A stretch of DNA of 64,000 nucleotides from Thalassospira sp. HF15 (GTDB lineage: Bacteria > Pseudomonadota > Alphaproteobacteria > Rhodospirillales > Thalassospiraceae). Positions 38,785 to 48,586 of this stretch are shown piece by piece. A program made the translations under genes and the position numbers. The stretch lies in the NCBI RefSeq assembly GCF_011806525.1, contig NZ_JAAVKI010000008.1, forward strand, positions 1 to 64,000, in the 5' to 3' direction. The notes beneath the pieces were generated by a model. It was not told the origin of the DNA, made no database searches, and was given only the letters and a program-made list of their open reading frames with translations. The stretch's first letter is position 1, and each line of letters opens with the position of its first letter.

Positions 38785-39609
38785 TCAGAACAGGCTGGAG
38801 ATGGAGTTTTTCGTTGAATCCCACCAGCTTTCCCCTTCACGCTCTGGGGCTTCTTCGCCCAGCATGAGGCTATAGGATTCGCTGTAATATTCGCTGCCTG
38901 GGAAGTTGTGGCCAAGCACGGCTGCAGTGCGTTTTGCCTCGCCTTCCAGACCAAGCGAAAGATAGCATTCGGTCAGGCGTGCAAGGGCCTCTGGCACGTG
39001 GGTGGTGGTCTGATAGTTTTCGATCACGGATTTGAAGCGGTTGATCGCGGCCAGATATTCGTTGCGGTCCTGATAATAACGCCCGACATCCATTTCCTTG
39101 CCGGCAAGGTGGTCGACCGTAAGGTCCTTTTTCAACTTTGCATCGCGGGCATATTTGCTATCGGGGAAACGGCGGATAACGTCATCAAGCGCGTCCATCG
39201 CGTGCTGGGTCATCTGCTGATCACGGCCGACGTCGGAAATCTGTTCGTAATAGGACAGCGCCTTGAGGTAGTAGGCATAAGGCACATCCGGGTTCGCCGG
39301 ATGGAGCGAGATGAAGCGATCCAGTGCATTGATCGCATCGTCATACTCGTTGTCCTGATAATAGGCATAGGCCGACATCAAGGTCGCCTTGGTCGCCCAG
39401 ACCGAATAGGGGTGCTGGCGTTCCACTTCGTCAAACGCCTCGGCTGCCTGCTTGTACTCCTTGGCGTCAAGCAGGTCCTGCGCGCCATTATACAGCTCGG
39501 AAACCGGACGTTCGACATATTCCGGTGCCTCATTGCTTGAACATGCCGCAAGCATTAGCGACAGGCCGAAAGTGGCAATGAGATGCTTGGCGCGAACGGT
39601 ACTTAGCAC
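38785..39609 (-). CDS. bamD: outer membrane assembly lipoprotein BamD
   Basis: This 274-residue lipoprotein is part of the BAM complex that inserts beta-barrel proteins. The signal ends in LAAC with Cys23 lipidated. TPR-like repeats follow (LYNGAQDLLDAKEYKQAAEAFDEVERQHPYS and later SVIENYQTTTHVPEAL). GTG 39609 (MLSTVRAKHLIATF) has GAGGAT upstream and gives a proper signal peptide. The open frame to 39639 only adds residues before it. The gene lies between lpxC and recN, the usual alphaproteobacterial order. Confidence 0.93.
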   Translation of the reverse strand: MLSTVRAKHLIATFGLSLMLAACSSNEAPEYVERPVSELYNGAQDLLDAKEYKQAAEAFDEVERQHPYSVWATKATLMSAYAYYQDNEYDDAINALDRFISLHPANPDVPYAYYLKALSYYEQISDVGRDQQMTQHAMDALDDVIRRFPDSKYARDAKLKKDLTVDHLAGKEMDVGRYYQDRNEYLAAINRFKSVIENYQTTTHVPEALARLTECYLSLGLEGEAKRTAAVLGHNFPGSEYYSESYSLMLGEEAPEREGESWWDSTKNSISSLF

Positions 39610-39767
39610 TGTGACGTATCCTCGAAATTTGTGACGCACTCACCGGAAAATTCGCCGGACTATATCATGTGAAGGGCGTGCTTGGGCAAGTAGTTGTGTC
39701 GCCATTTGTCGACTTTTATTCGATGTTGAATGCTTTGACCCTGATCAGCAATCACAAAACATGGGCC

Positions 39768-39806
39768 AGAAACAACAATGGCGACCATGAAGGTCGCCAT
39801 TGTTGT
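39768..39806 (-). terminator. lpxC terminator
   Basis: A 15-bp perfect stem (39772-39786 with 39792-39806, 5-nt loop) is followed by a short T-rich stretch on the minus strand, 26 bp past the lpxC stop. Confidence 0.75.
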
Positions 39807-39832
39807 AATTCAAATGCCAAACTTGCCTGTTC

Positions 39833-40801
39833 TCAGGCGGTGGCAAGAACCGGTTCGGAGACACCGCGCAGGGACGCCTTGGACAGCGGAACAACCCGGT
39901 AGGCGCTTTCATCAGCCAGCAAGGCCTGCAGCAGCAGGTTGTTGACGTGGTGACCCGATTTGTAGGCCGTGACCTTGCCCTGAAGTTGCTTGCCCGCAGT
40001 GTAAAGATCGCCAAGTGCATCAAGGATCTTGTGGCGGACAAATTCGTCTTCGTAGCGCAGGCCTTCCTCATTCATGACTTCGTCACCGGAAAGAACAACA
40101 GCGTTATCAAGTGATCCGCCACGTGCCAGACCGGCAGAGCGCATGGCTTCGACTTCGTGCAGGAAACCAAAGGTGCGTGCACGCGAAATATCAGCAACAA
40201 ACACGCCATCATCGAATTTTACCGACATCCGCTGGTTGGCGATGGCTTTGCTGGCGAAATCAATTTCGAAATCAATTTCGAAGCCGTTGGCCGGCTCGAC
40301 CCGGGCGGTACAACCGTTATATTCGACTTCAACCGCTTTGAGGACTTCAATGACCTGACGCGGGGCATCAAGTTCTTCGATGCCAACACAATCAATCAGG
40401 AAATTAAACGGCGCAGAGCTGCCATCCATGACCGGAACTTCGTCGGCATCGATATCAATCAGAACGTTATCAATGCGTGATCCGGCAAGGGCGGCCATAA
40501 GATGTTCGATGGTGCCAATCTTGATGCCCTTGGACGCATCGCCAAGGCAAGTGCAAAGACGGGTATCAATCACACGATCGTAACGTGCCGGAAATAGCGG
40601 CTGGTCATCCAGGTCCGTGCGGCGAAATACGATGCCATGATCAGTAGGTGCGGGGTGCAAGGTGATGCGGATCTTCTGACCTGAATGCAAACCGACACCG
40701 GCACACCCGATGGAGGCTTTCAATGTGCGCTGGGCCACATAACCGTCGCCGGACATACCTGTCTGCGAGATAGCAGAACCAAGATCGGCAATATTGTTCA
40801 C
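39833..40801 (-). CDS. lpxC: UDP-3-O-acyl-N-acetylglucosamine deacetylase LpxC
   Basis: This 322-residue zinc hydrolase catalyses the committed step of lipid A synthesis. Motifs: GVGLHSGQ, TIEHLMAALAG (zinc His), DGSSAPF, FVRHKILDALGDL (zinc His and Asp) and KSGHHVNNLLL (catalytic His). The start is GTG 40801 (MNNIADLGSA) after GGGGG. TTG 40813 is in frame upstream but less likely. It follows ftsZ after a terminator, so it has its own promoter in the 335-bp gap. Confidence 0.95.
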   Translation of the reverse strand: MNNIADLGSAISQTGMSGDGYVAQRTLKASIGCAGVGLHSGQKIRITLHPAPTDHGIVFRRTDLDDQPLFPARYDRVIDTRLCTCLGDASKGIKIGTIEHLMAALAGSRIDNVLIDIDADEVPVMDGSSAPFNFLIDCVGIEELDAPRQVIEVLKAVEVEYNGCTARVEPANGFEIDFEIDFASKAIANQRMSVKFDDGVFVADISRARTFGFLHEVEAMRSAGLARGGSLDNAVVLSGDEVMNEEGLRYEDEFVRHKILDALGDLYTAGKQLQGKVTAYKSGHHVNNLLLQALLADESAYRVVPLSKASLRGVSEPVLATA

Positions 40802-41136
40802 AGGAACCCCCAAATCAGGTCAGTCAGTTTATAATCAATCACAGTCAAAGCATGTTTAAGGCCATTTTCAAATCCATCGGCCCCTGCTTTGTTAGTTTCA
40901 GACATTACTGATGATTGAACAATCACTCAAATCACTCTTTGTTACGCTTTGTAAACTTCGTAGAAATCTGAAATTAAACAATAAAATCTAGTTTCGTCTT
41001 GCGATTTAGGTGCTGTGCCATAATCCGGGCCTGGGCCTTTGATCACAATCGTTGATGTGTTGCGTCATCTAAGGTTGAACACTCAAAAAAAAGGGGAAGG
41101 CCACCAGCCTTCCCCATCTTCGCGCGGAGGTCGTCG
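40802..41136. other. ftsZ-lpxC intergenic region
   Basis: This 335-bp AT-rich gap contains the ftsZ terminator and should contain the lpxC promoter on the minus strand. I could not fix a promoter pair with confidence. No gene is visible. Confidence 0.55.
41085..41115 (-). terminator. ftsZ terminator
   Basis: A 9-bp GC-rich stem (41093-41101 with 41107-41115) is followed by eight T residues on the minus strand, 22 bp past the ftsZ stop. Confidence 0.92.
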
Positions 41137-42792
41137 TCAGTTGGCCTGACGACGAAGGAAGGCCGGGATTTCAAGAAGGTCATCAGACGCGCCGGGCGCC
41201 TTGCCCCGGGAAGCGGGCTCCTTCTTGGTGACATGCTCGCCATCTTCGCCAAGTGGCATTTCGGTCTGACGCGGTGCCGGTGCCTGTGGCTGCGAGACTC
41301 TCGGTTCCGCATGCTGATGCGGTTCCTTGGCGGTTTTATTCTTGCCAAACAGGCTGCTCAGAACCGAACGCGGCGAGGTTGCATTCTGGGCATCAGCTGC
41401 CTCGAAGACATCCGGGCTGTGCGGTTTATGCTCAGCTTCGCTCGGGCTTACAGCACGCGGCGGAATGAACGCCATGTCGCCGTTGCTGGTGGTCTTCTCG
41501 GTCGGCTTGTCAGCGCGCAGAACAGGTTTCGGCTTGAGAACCGTCTGGCCCATTTCTATCGACCCGGTTTCCTGTGCTTCAGCCTGATGGCTGATTTCCG
41601 GTTGCTGTGCACTACCTGTCGCAGCAAAGCGATCAGCCGGAATATGGTCAACCGATCCACCGCCAGCGTAATCACCTGTACCGGCGCTCTCTGCAGCAGC
41701 GGCTGCTGCGTTGCCTGCGCCATGCTGGGCGAAGGACGGCGCTGCTGCTGGCTGTTCAGCCGGTTTCTGTGCCAAGGGTTGAGCCACGGAAACGGTGGTC
41801 GGCTGCGGACGACGAACTTCTTCGGCATCGATACCGGTTGCGACGACAGAAACGCGAAGTGCACCTTCGATGGTCGGATCGAAAGTCGAACCAAAGATGA
41901 TGTTGGCTTCGGATGCGACTTCCTCGCGGATACGGTTCGCGGCTTCGTCAACTTCGTAAAGCGCCATATCCATGCCGCCGGTGATGTTGATAAGCACCGC
42001 ACGGGCACCTTTCATCGAAGCATCTTCCAGAAGCGGATTGGCTATTGCGGCTTCGGCAGCCTCAAGTGCACGTTTTTCGCCCGATGCTTCGCCGGTGCCC
42101 ATCATGGCTTTGCCCATCTCGCTCATGACAGTGCGGATATCGGCAAAGTCAAGGTTCACAAGGCCCGGAACCATCATAAGGTCGGTAATCGAACGCACAC
42201 CGTTGCGCAGAACATCGTCAGCCATCTGGAAGGCATCTGCGAAGGTGGTTTTTTCATTCGCAACCCGGAACAGGTTCTGGTTTGGAATGATGATCAGGGT
42301 ATCAACATACTGCTGAAGCTGCTCAATGCCCTGTTCGGCCGTGCGCATGCGGCGCGTGCCTTCGAAATGGAACGGCTTGGTAACAACCCCGACGGTCAGG
42401 ATGCCAGCCTCTTTGGCGGCACGTGCAATAACCGGGGCGGCGCCGGTACCCGTACCACCACCCATACCGGCGGTGATGAATACCATGTGGCTGCCTTCAA
42501 GCTGTGCCTGAATGTCTTCAATGGATTCTTCAGCGGCGGCACTGCCTGCATCAGGACGTGCGCCTGCACCCAGCCCCTGGGTGATTTTACGGCCAAGCTG
42601 CATCTTACGTGTTGCTTTTGCCTGGGTCAGGGCCTGAGAATCGGTGTTGGCAACAACGAAGTCACATCCTTCGAGTTCGGATGCGATCATGTTGTTAACG
42701 GCGTTGCCGCCGGCACCGCCGACACCGATAACGGTAATCTTCGGCTTCAGGTTTTCTTCCGTCTCCGGGACGGAAAAATTGATTGTACTCAT
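41137..42792 (-). CDS. ftsZ: cell division protein FtsZ
   Basis: This 551-residue tubulin homologue forms the Z ring. The GTPase domain (to about residue 315) has [14 protein letters not shown], the tubulin signature [15 protein letters not shown] and [12 protein letters not shown] very long Ala/Pro/Gln-rich linker follows (about 320-535), and the C-terminal peptide [10 protein letters not shown] is the FtsA/ZipA-binding tail. ATG 42792 (MSTINFS) follows GAGGAAGAG. The open frame to 42909 is not FtsZ-like. The linker is longer than in enterobacteria, as in other alphaproteobacteria. It ends the division block with a strong terminator. Confidence 0.96.
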   Translation of the reverse strand: MSTINFSVPETEENLKPKITVIGVGGAGGNAVNNMIASELEGCDFVVANTDSQALTQAKATRKMQLGRKITQGLGAGARPDAGSAAAEESIEDIQAQLEGSHMVFITAGMGGGTGTGAAPVIARAAKEAGILTVGVVTKPFHFEGTRRMRTAEQGIEQLQQYVDTLIIIPNQNLFRVANEKTTFADAFQMADDVLRNGVRSITDLMMVPGLVNLDFADIRTVMSEMGKAMMGTGEASGEKRALEAAEAAIANPLLEDASMKGARAVLINITGGMDMALYEVDEAANRIREEVASEANIIFGSTFDPTIEGALRVSVVATGIDAEEVRRPQPTTVSVAQPLAQKPAEQPAAAPSFAQHGAGNAAAAAAESAGTGDYAGGGSVDHIPADRFAATGSAQQPEISHQAEAQETGSIEMGQTVLKPKPVLRADKPTEKTTSNGDMAFIPPRAVSPSEAEHKPHSPDVFEAADAQNATSPRSVLSSLFGKNKTAKEPHQHAEPRVSQPQAPAPRQTEMPLGEDGEHVTKKEPASRGKAPGASDDLLEIPAFLRRQAN

Positions 42793-42981
42793 TGTTTGCT
42801 CTTCCTCTCCGCGCTTTAGAGCTGAGGGTCCATCACAAGCCTTCCCTTTGCCTGTGTGTGCAAAAATCACATCGGACACAAAGACCTCCAAGTTCGTTTT
42901 AGCGGGCAAAGAGTTATTGCCTTCTTAATACGGCTAAAAGTTTTCAGGAAATCGGAGAAAAAAGTACGTTTGATTTGCGTA

Positions 42982-44232
42982 CTAGAAGTTCTCTTTGAAC
43001 CACGCGCCCAATCGGCCCCAACGTCCGCCGGATTGACGGATTTGCGCCATGGCCTCGCTCAGCGGGTCGTTCTGTTGCGAAACTGCGCGTAACAGCAGGC
43101 CCGAACAGGCGGAAAAGGCGGGTCCGCCAGTTGCTTCGGCAAGGCCCGATACACCGTGTGGCAGGGCAATGGCAGCCGGGCGTTCAAACATCTGGCTGGC
43201 CAGATCGGCAATGGCGTTAAGCTGGCTGGCGCCACCGGTCAGAACGATGCTGCGGCCGCCAATCTGGGTCAGGCCATGCTCTTCAAGTTGATCGCGAATC
43301 AATTCAAAGGTTTCTTCAAGCCTGGGCTTGATGATGTTGATCAGCATCGAGCGCGGGACATGATTGAAATTGTTTTCGTCTTCATCGCCAATGGTCGGAA
43401 CCGCAAGGATTTCCTGATCATCAGACGGGGACGTCAAAGCGCTGCCATGCAGGGTTTTCATACGTTCTGCATGGTTAAGCGACGTGTTGAGGCCATAGGC
43501 GATATCACGCGTCACATGTGCACCACCCACCGGGATGGATGTAGTGTAGACCACCTGACCGGCGTTAAACACGGCAACACTGGTCGTACCGGCGCCCATG
43601 TCGATCACGGTTGCGCCCAGATCCCGCTGATCAGGAGTCAGCGCAGCAAGACCCGATGCCAGCGGGGTGACAACGGTTTCTTCAATCGCAAGATGGCAGC
43701 GCGCAAGCAGGGTATCAAGGTTACGCAAAGGTGCTGTCTGGGTGCGGACAAAATGCAGATCAAGACCAAGGGTCGATCCATACATGCCACGCGGGTCGTT
43801 CATGGTATTGGCACCATCAAGACGAAAGCCCAGCGGAACCGTATGGATCAGTTCATCGCCGGCCTGACGCAGAAGGGCTTCTTTCTGGTCGTTGAGTTTT
43901 CGGATCTCAAGGTTGCCGATCGGGCGGGAACCGAGCGGGAGCTCAACCGTGTGGGTTTCAGACTCAGGACGGCCACCAGAAAGGTTAACAATGACCGAGT
44001 CGATTGTCTGACCCGCCATTTTTTCGGCCGCATTGACAGCGGCGAGAACAACTTCCTGAGCGGCATCAAGATTGGAGATGGTTCCGCTTTGCAGACCCTT
44101 GGACATGTTATGACCGATGCCGATGATTTTGGGGGGCTGGTCTTTTTCACGTCGCGCAATAAAGCAGCAGACCTTGGACGTTCCAATGTCCAAAGCCGCA
44201 ATCAATCCTGATCTGGTTTTGCCGCGTGCCAA
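42982..44232 (-). CDS. ftsA: cell division protein FtsA
   Basis: This 416-residue actin-like protein tethers FtsZ to the membrane. ATP-binding motifs are AALDIGTSKVCCFIA and DMGAGTTSVAVF, and LTGGASQLNAI is the adenosine motif. The C-terminal amphipathic helix GRWGRLGAWFKENF is the membrane anchor. The start is TTG 44232 with a weak ribosome site, and no in-frame ATG lies just upstream. The 230-bp leader carries a weak terminator for ftsQ, which suggests a separate ftsA-ftsZ promoter. Confidence 0.95.
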   Translation of the reverse strand: MARGKTRSGLIAALDIGTSKVCCFIARREKDQPPKIIGIGHNMSKGLQSGTISNLDAAQEVVLAAVNAAEKMAGQTIDSVIVNLSGGRPESETHTVELPLGSRPIGNLEIRKLNDQKEALLRQAGDELIHTVPLGFRLDGANTMNDPRGMYGSTLGLDLHFVRTQTAPLRNLDTLLARCHLAIEETVVTPLASGLAALTPDQRDLGATVIDMGAGTTSVAVFNAGQVVYTTSIPVGGAHVTRDIAYGLNTSLNHAERMKTLHGSALTSPSDDQEILAVPTIGDEDENNFNHVPRSMLINIIKPRLEETFELIRDQLEEHGLTQIGGRSIVLTGGASQLNAIADLASQMFERPAAIALPHGVSGLAEATGGPAFSACSGLLLRAVSQQNDPLSEAMAQIRQSGGRWGRLGAWFKENF

Positions 44233-44380
44233 TTGAATGCTCTGAATTTTTATCGGTTATGTGGCGGGACTTTTATAACCCTACCTTATTAAGCCTGTTT
44301 TCCACCAAAAGCGGTTGCAATTTGGTTAAGGCAGGCCCTCAGATAACGCATCTTTCATGCGAATGTTCGAAAGAACAGCG

Positions 44381-44409
44381 TAAAAAATATCGGTAATCAA
44401 AAATTACCG
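44381..44409 (-). terminator. weak terminator after ftsQ
   Basis: A 7-bp stem (CGGTAAT 44391-44397 with ATTACCG 44403-44409) is followed on the minus strand by ATATTTTTTA. It lies 54 bp past the ftsQ stop. It is probably leaky given its low GC. Confidence 0.45.
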
Positions 44410-44462
44410 TCCAAGCTGGCTGCAAGGCGGCGGTTTTGCAAGAAGGCTGATGGGCGGTCAGT

Positions 44463-45326
44463 TCAGACCGCGCCTTCCTTCTTTGGCGGATTGCGTCTTT
44501 GTTCCGCGGCCCCGGGTGTCAGGCGGACAAATGTCCGGTCCGGCAGACGCAGATCAACAATCAGAACATCGCGATCAAGAATGCCATGGTCACGGTCCAG
44601 CAATTCAAGACGTTGCCAGGCCTTGTCCATGTTTTCTTCGGGCAGGCGAATGAACATCCCATTGGCAAGCTGAATATTCCAGCGGCGATGGCCAATGCGC
44701 TGCGCACCGGTGATCTGGTCATAGAGATGCGGTATGCCTTGCAAGGTGGTCAGCATTTCAGCCGCGGCTTTTGGTGCGTCATCGCCGACCAGAACCGGAA
44801 GATCAAGATAATCCCCCAGTTCATAATTCTGAAGCTGTTCGCCATCGCCATCGATCAGGACATGTTCACGACCTTCGGTCTGCCAAAGTGCCAGCGGCTT
44901 TCGTTCAACAACCGATACGATCAGGGTATCAGGCAACTGGCGTTCGACCGTTGCTCTGCGCACCCATGACAGTTCCTCGACCCGTTCACGTGCAGCATCA
45001 ACATCAAAGGTAATGATCGGCGTGCCCGGTTTCTGTCCAATGGCGGCCAGAAGCGCGTTGGTGTCGGTTTTTTCGCGGCCTGATACTTCGATATTCTTGA
45101 CCGTCATGCCAAATTCGGCGGACAGGCGAATGCTTTCCTGTTCGGCCATGTCGAGCCATTTGTCAGCCTTGCCGGTATAGAAAAGGGTCGCCGGAATGAT
45201 GGTAATGGCCCCAATAAAGCCGCTCCACCACATGACGCGCGCGATCTTTTTGACGTTGGAGGCAACGCCATGCCGTTTATCAAGCTTTTCGCGCCGTTCG
45301 CGGGCCTGCTCCTCTAGCGTTCGCAT
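44463..45326 (-). CDS. ftsQ: cell division protein FtsQ
   Basis: This 287-residue bitopic membrane protein has a basic cytoplasmic start, one transmembrane helix (about 32-54, VMWWSGFIGAITIIPATLFY) and a periplasmic POTRA domain (MTVKNIEVSGREKT) followed by the beta domain (LIVSVVERKPLALWQTE). It links early and late divisome proteins. ATG 45326 (MRTLEEQARERR) has GGAGGA upstream. The longer frame from 45347 lies within ddl. It overlaps the end of ddl by 13 bp. Confidence 0.92.
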   Translation of the reverse strand: MRTLEEQARERREKLDKRHGVASNVKKIARVMWWSGFIGAITIIPATLFYTGKADKWLDMAEQESIRLSAEFGMTVKNIEVSGREKTDTNALLAAIGQKPGTPIITFDVDAARERVEELSWVRRATVERQLPDTLIVSVVERKPLALWQTEGREHVLIDGDGEQLQNYELGDYLDLPVLVGDDAPKAAAEMLTTLQGIPHLYDQITGAQRIGHRRWNIQLANGMFIRLPEENMDKAWQRLELLDRDHGILDRDVLIVDLRLPDRTFVRLTPGAAEQRRNPPKKEGAV

Positions 45327-46228
45327 GAGGCATCCTCCACCATCCATGCGACGATATCAGCAAAGCTCATTCCGTCGTGACGGGCGGCATCGGGAACAAG
45401 CGATGTCGGTGTCATGCCGGGTTGGGTATTGATCTCAAGGATCGCCAGTCGGTCCTGGTCCGGGTCATAGCGGAAATCTGCACGTGCGACACCCCGGCAA
45501 CCAAGTGCCTTGTAGGCTTCTTCGGCGTGGCGTTGCAGTCGGTCGCGCAGGGAAGTTTCAATGTCGGCCGGAATGATATGCTCTGACCCGCCCTGGGCGT
45601 ATTTGGATTCAAAATCGTAAAAGGCATGATTGCCAGTCAGGATTTCGATGACTTCCATCGCCTTGCCTTCCTTGACGGCAACGGTCATTTCGCGCCCGGG
45701 AATGAATTCTTCCTGCATGACGCCTTCGCCGTGATCCCAATCACGCGCCAGCATGTTTTGCTCTTCCTCTGGCGTGAGGATGATTTCAACTCCGACAGAA
45801 GACCCTTCATTATTGGGTTTCAGGACATAGGGCGGTGGCAATGCCTTGCCGGACGCGATGTCATCGCGTGTTACCCAGACGTGGCGAGCGCAGGGAATGT
45901 CATATTCGGCAAACATCGCCTTGGCAGACATCTTGTCCATGGCAATCGCCGATGCCCGGACACCCGAATGGGTATAGGGAATGTTCATGATTTCAAGGAG
46001 GCCCTGAATCGCGCCATCTTCGCCCCAGCGACCGTGAAGTGCGTTAAAAATCACGTCCGGCTTGGGATCGATTGCCCCAATTTGACGTGCGATATCGCGC
46101 GTCGCATCGACCTCGGTGACCCTATAACCCTTTTCACGTAGTGCCTTGGCGCATTCGCGTCCCGATGACAGGGAAACTTCCCGTTCTGCTGACCAACCGC
46201 CCAGAATGACAGCGACATGTTTGCTCAT
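45314..46228 (-). CDS. ddl: D-alanine--D-alanine ligase
   Basis: This 304-residue ATP-grasp enzyme joins two D-Ala for the peptidoglycan precursor. Motifs: LGGWSAEREVSLSSG (substrate site), NALHGRWGEDGAIQG, YVLKPNNEGSSVGV, and AILEINTQPGMTPTSLVP (Mg ligands and carboxylate binding). It is the DdlB type found within dcw clusters. The ATG overlaps the murB stop (ATGA). Confidence 0.95.
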   Translation of the reverse strand: MSKHVAVILGGWSAEREVSLSSGRECAKALREKGYRVTEVDATRDIARQIGAIDPKPDVIFNALHGRWGEDGAIQGLLEIMNIPYTHSGVRASAIAMDKMSAKAMFAEYDIPCARHVWVTRDDIASGKALPPPYVLKPNNEGSSVGVEIILTPEEEQNMLARDWDHGEGVMQEEFIPGREMTVAVKEGKAMEVIEILTGNHAFYDFESKYAQGGSEHIIPADIETSLRDRLQRHAEEAYKALGCRGVARADFRYDPDQDRLAILEINTQPGMTPTSLVPDAARHDGMSFADIVAWMVEDASCER

Positions 46229-47169
46229 GCGTCTTTTCCTATGATCGAGTGGCCAAGGCGTTCGCCAATGCGCCGAATCTCCCAGCGCAGCTCTACGCCG
46301 CTATGTTCTTTGACCCGTTTACGGACTTCATCACCCAGCTGTTCAAGATCAAGGGCGGTGGCATCGCCCGTATTGATCATGAAATTGCAGTGTTGTTCGG
46401 ACATCTGTGCGCCGCCGATCTTAAGTCCGCGACAGCCGGCAGCATCGATGACTTCCCATGCTCGGGCCGGAACCGGATTTGCAAATGTCGACCCGCCTGT
46501 GCGCGATTTGATCGGTTGTGATCCGGCACGCGCCTGCTGGATTTCATCGATGCGTTTGGCTATATCTGCTGGATCACCTGACGTGCCGCGCAAGACGGCG
46601 GATGTGAAAATCCAGTCTTCCGGGACACCGCAATGGCGATAGGACATATCCATTTCATCGGGCGTGACATTGTGTATGTTGCCCTTGTCATCAATCGCAG
46701 TGGCAGAAACCAGAACATCTTTGATTTCCGTGCCATAGGCACCGGCATTCATGCGCAGGGCCCCGCCAATTGTGCCCGGAATACCTGACAGGAATTCAAG
46801 ACCGGCGATGCCGTTCATCTGAGCGGTCTGGGCAACGTTCAAATCAAGCGCCCCGGCGCCGACATGCAGATCACCATCTTTGATCTTGGCCTCGGTAAAC
46901 GGACGGCCCAGACGGATCACAATCCCGCGAATTCCGCCATCACGCACCAGAAGGTTCGACCCAACCCCGATCACAGTTACCGGCATGTCTGCTGGCTTGC
47001 CTTTAAGAAAATCGGCAAGGTCGGCTTCATCGGCGGGCCGAAACATCACATCGGCCGGGCCGCCAACCTGAAACCAGGTGACTTTGGCAAGTTGCGCGCC
47101 TTCACGCAGCTTGCCACGTACCTTCGGCAGGCGGTCGATCAGGGGCGTATGGTGTTCCGGCGTGCTCAT
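46225..47169 (-). CDS. murB: UDP-N-acetylenolpyruvoylglucosamine reductase
   Basis: This 314-residue flavoenzyme reduces UDP-GlcNAc-enolpyruvate to UDP-MurNAc with NADPH. FAD motifs are WFQVGGPADVMFRP and GSNLLVRDGGIRG. SGIPGTIGGALRMNAGAYG and the catalytic Ser in GGSTFANP are present, and the late Glu is in VELRWEIRRIG. ATG 47169 (MSTPEHHTP) begins 7 bp after the murC stop. The longer open frame inside murC is not used by the family. Confidence 0.95.
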   Translation of the reverse strand: MSTPEHHTPLIDRLPKVRGKLREGAQLAKVTWFQVGGPADVMFRPADEADLADFLKGKPADMPVTVIGVGSNLLVRDGGIRGIVIRLGRPFTEAKIKDGDLHVGAGALDLNVAQTAQMNGIAGLEFLSGIPGTIGGALRMNAGAYGTEIKDVLVSATAIDDKGNIHNVTPDEMDMSYRHCGVPEDWIFTSAVLRGTSGDPADIAKRIDEIQQARAGSQPIKSRTGGSTFANPVPARAWEVIDAAGCRGLKIGGAQMSEQHCNFMINTGDATALDLEQLGDEVRKRVKEHSGVELRWEIRRIGERLGHSIIGKDA

Positions 47170-47176
47170 ATCTGTT

Positions 47177-48586
47177 TCAGTTCTTGATTGCTTCAAGTTG
47201 GGCGGGCAGGGCATTGGCCCATGCACTGATTGAGCCAGCACCCAGACAAACGACCAGATCGCCTGCCTCGGCTTCGTTTTTGATCACTTCCGCCAGTTTC
47301 TCAGGTCCTTCGAGTGCGCTGACATGGCGATGGCCACGGTTGCGCAGGCCTTCGACAAGGGCGTCACGTGATGCACCTTCAATCGGGCTTTCACCGGCCT
47401 CGAATACATCTGCGACAATTACGCTGTCCGCGTCGTTAAAGCAGGTACAGAAATCTTCGAAAAGGTCATGCAGGCGCGAATAGCGGTGCGGCTGAACCAC
47501 TGCGATCACGTTGTTGCGCGTTGCCTGACGGGCGGCTTTTAGCACGGCCTTGATTTCAACCGGGTGGTGACCGTAATCGTCAATGATAGTGACACCGTCG
47601 ACTTCGCCGGTTTTGGTGAAGCGGCGTTTTACGCCAGTAAACCCGTCAAAGGCGGAGACGATTTTCTCGTCGGGGATGCCAAGCTCAAGGGCAACGGTGA
47701 TCGCCGCCAGCGAGTTCGATACGTTATGGTCACCGACCATCGGCAGGCGAACATCCTTGATGACACGTTCCTCGCTATCGACCCGTTCGCGGATGACAAC
47801 GTCAAAGACACTGTCGCCGATATTGGTACGCACATTGACCGCACGTACATCGGCCTGCGGCGAGAAACCGAATGTGAAAATGCGTCGATCCGTTACCCGA
47901 CCAATCAGGGCCTGGACCTCGGGATGGTCGATACACAGCACGGCAAAGCCATAAAACGGGATGTTCTGAACGAAGTTCTTGAAGGCTTCGCGCAGTTGAT
48001 CGAAATCTTTCCAATGGTCGAGATGTTCGGGATCGATGTTGGTGACGACTGAAATCGTGGACGGCACTTTTACAAACGTGCCATCAGATTCATCTGCCTC
48101 GACCACCATCCAGTCACCTTCGCCCAAACGTGCATTGGTGCCGTATGAATTGATGATGCCGCCATTGATCACAGTCGGGTCCAATCCGGCGGCATCCAGC
48201 ATGGTGGCGACAAGCGATGTTGTCGTGGTTTTACCGTGCGTGCCGCCAATCGCAATCGCGGCCTTAAGGCGCATCAGTTCGGCCAGCATTTCTGCACGGC
48301 GCACGACCGGGATCATCGCAGCCCGCGCAGCAATCACTTCGGGGTTGTCGGCCTTAACCGCCGTTGAGATCACAACAACCTTGGCTTCTTCGACATTTTC
48401 CGCCTTGTGGCCGACAAAGACCTTGATGCCAAGGGCGCGCAGGCGCTGCACATTGGCATTGTCGGAAATGTCCGAGCCCTGCACCGAATAACCAAGGTTA
48501 TTCAGGATTTCGGCAATACCGGACATGCCGATGCCACCAATACCGACAAAGTGGATGGTGCCGATGTTGAGCGGCAGGGTGTTCAT
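47177..48586 (-). CDS. murC: UDP-N-acetylmuramate--L-alanine ligase
   Basis: This 469-residue Mur ligase adds L-Ala to UDP-MurNAc. It has the N-terminal Rossmann part [19 protein letters not shown]-loop [24 protein letters not shown] and [10 protein letters not shown]. The start ATG 48586 follows GAGGAGA and overlaps the murG stop (ATGA). Confidence 0.96.
   Translation of the reverse strand: MNTLPLNIGTIHFVGIGGIGMSGIAEILNNLGYSVQGSDISDNANVQRLRALGIKVFVGHKAENVEEAKVVVISTAVKADNPEVIAARAAMIPVVRRAEMLAELMRLKAAIAIGGTHGKTTTTSLVATMLDAAGLDPTVINGGIINSYGTNARLGEGDWMVVEADESDGTFVKVPSTISVVTNIDPEHLDHWKDFDQLREAFKNFVQNIPFYGFAVLCIDHPEVQALIGRVTDRRIFTFGFSPQADVRAVNVRTNIGDSVFDVVIRERVDSEERVIKDVRLPMVGDHNVSNSLAAITVALELGIPDEKIVSAFDGFTGVKRRFTKTGEVDGVTIIDDYGHHPVEIKAVLKAARQATRNNVIAVVQPHRYSRLHDLFEDFCTCFNDADSVIVADVFEAGESPIEGASRDALVEGLRNRGHRHVSALEGPEKLAEVIKNEAEAGDLVVCLGAGSISAWANALPAQLEAIKN

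Noticed and set aside
41233..42819. 528-codon plus-strand frame
   Set aside because: It is antisense to ftsZ. The composition is Cys/Phe/His-rich and has no recognised domain.
42793..42909. N-terminal extension of FtsZ
   Set aside because: FtsZ homologues begin near MSTINFS, and GAGGAAGAG precedes that ATG.
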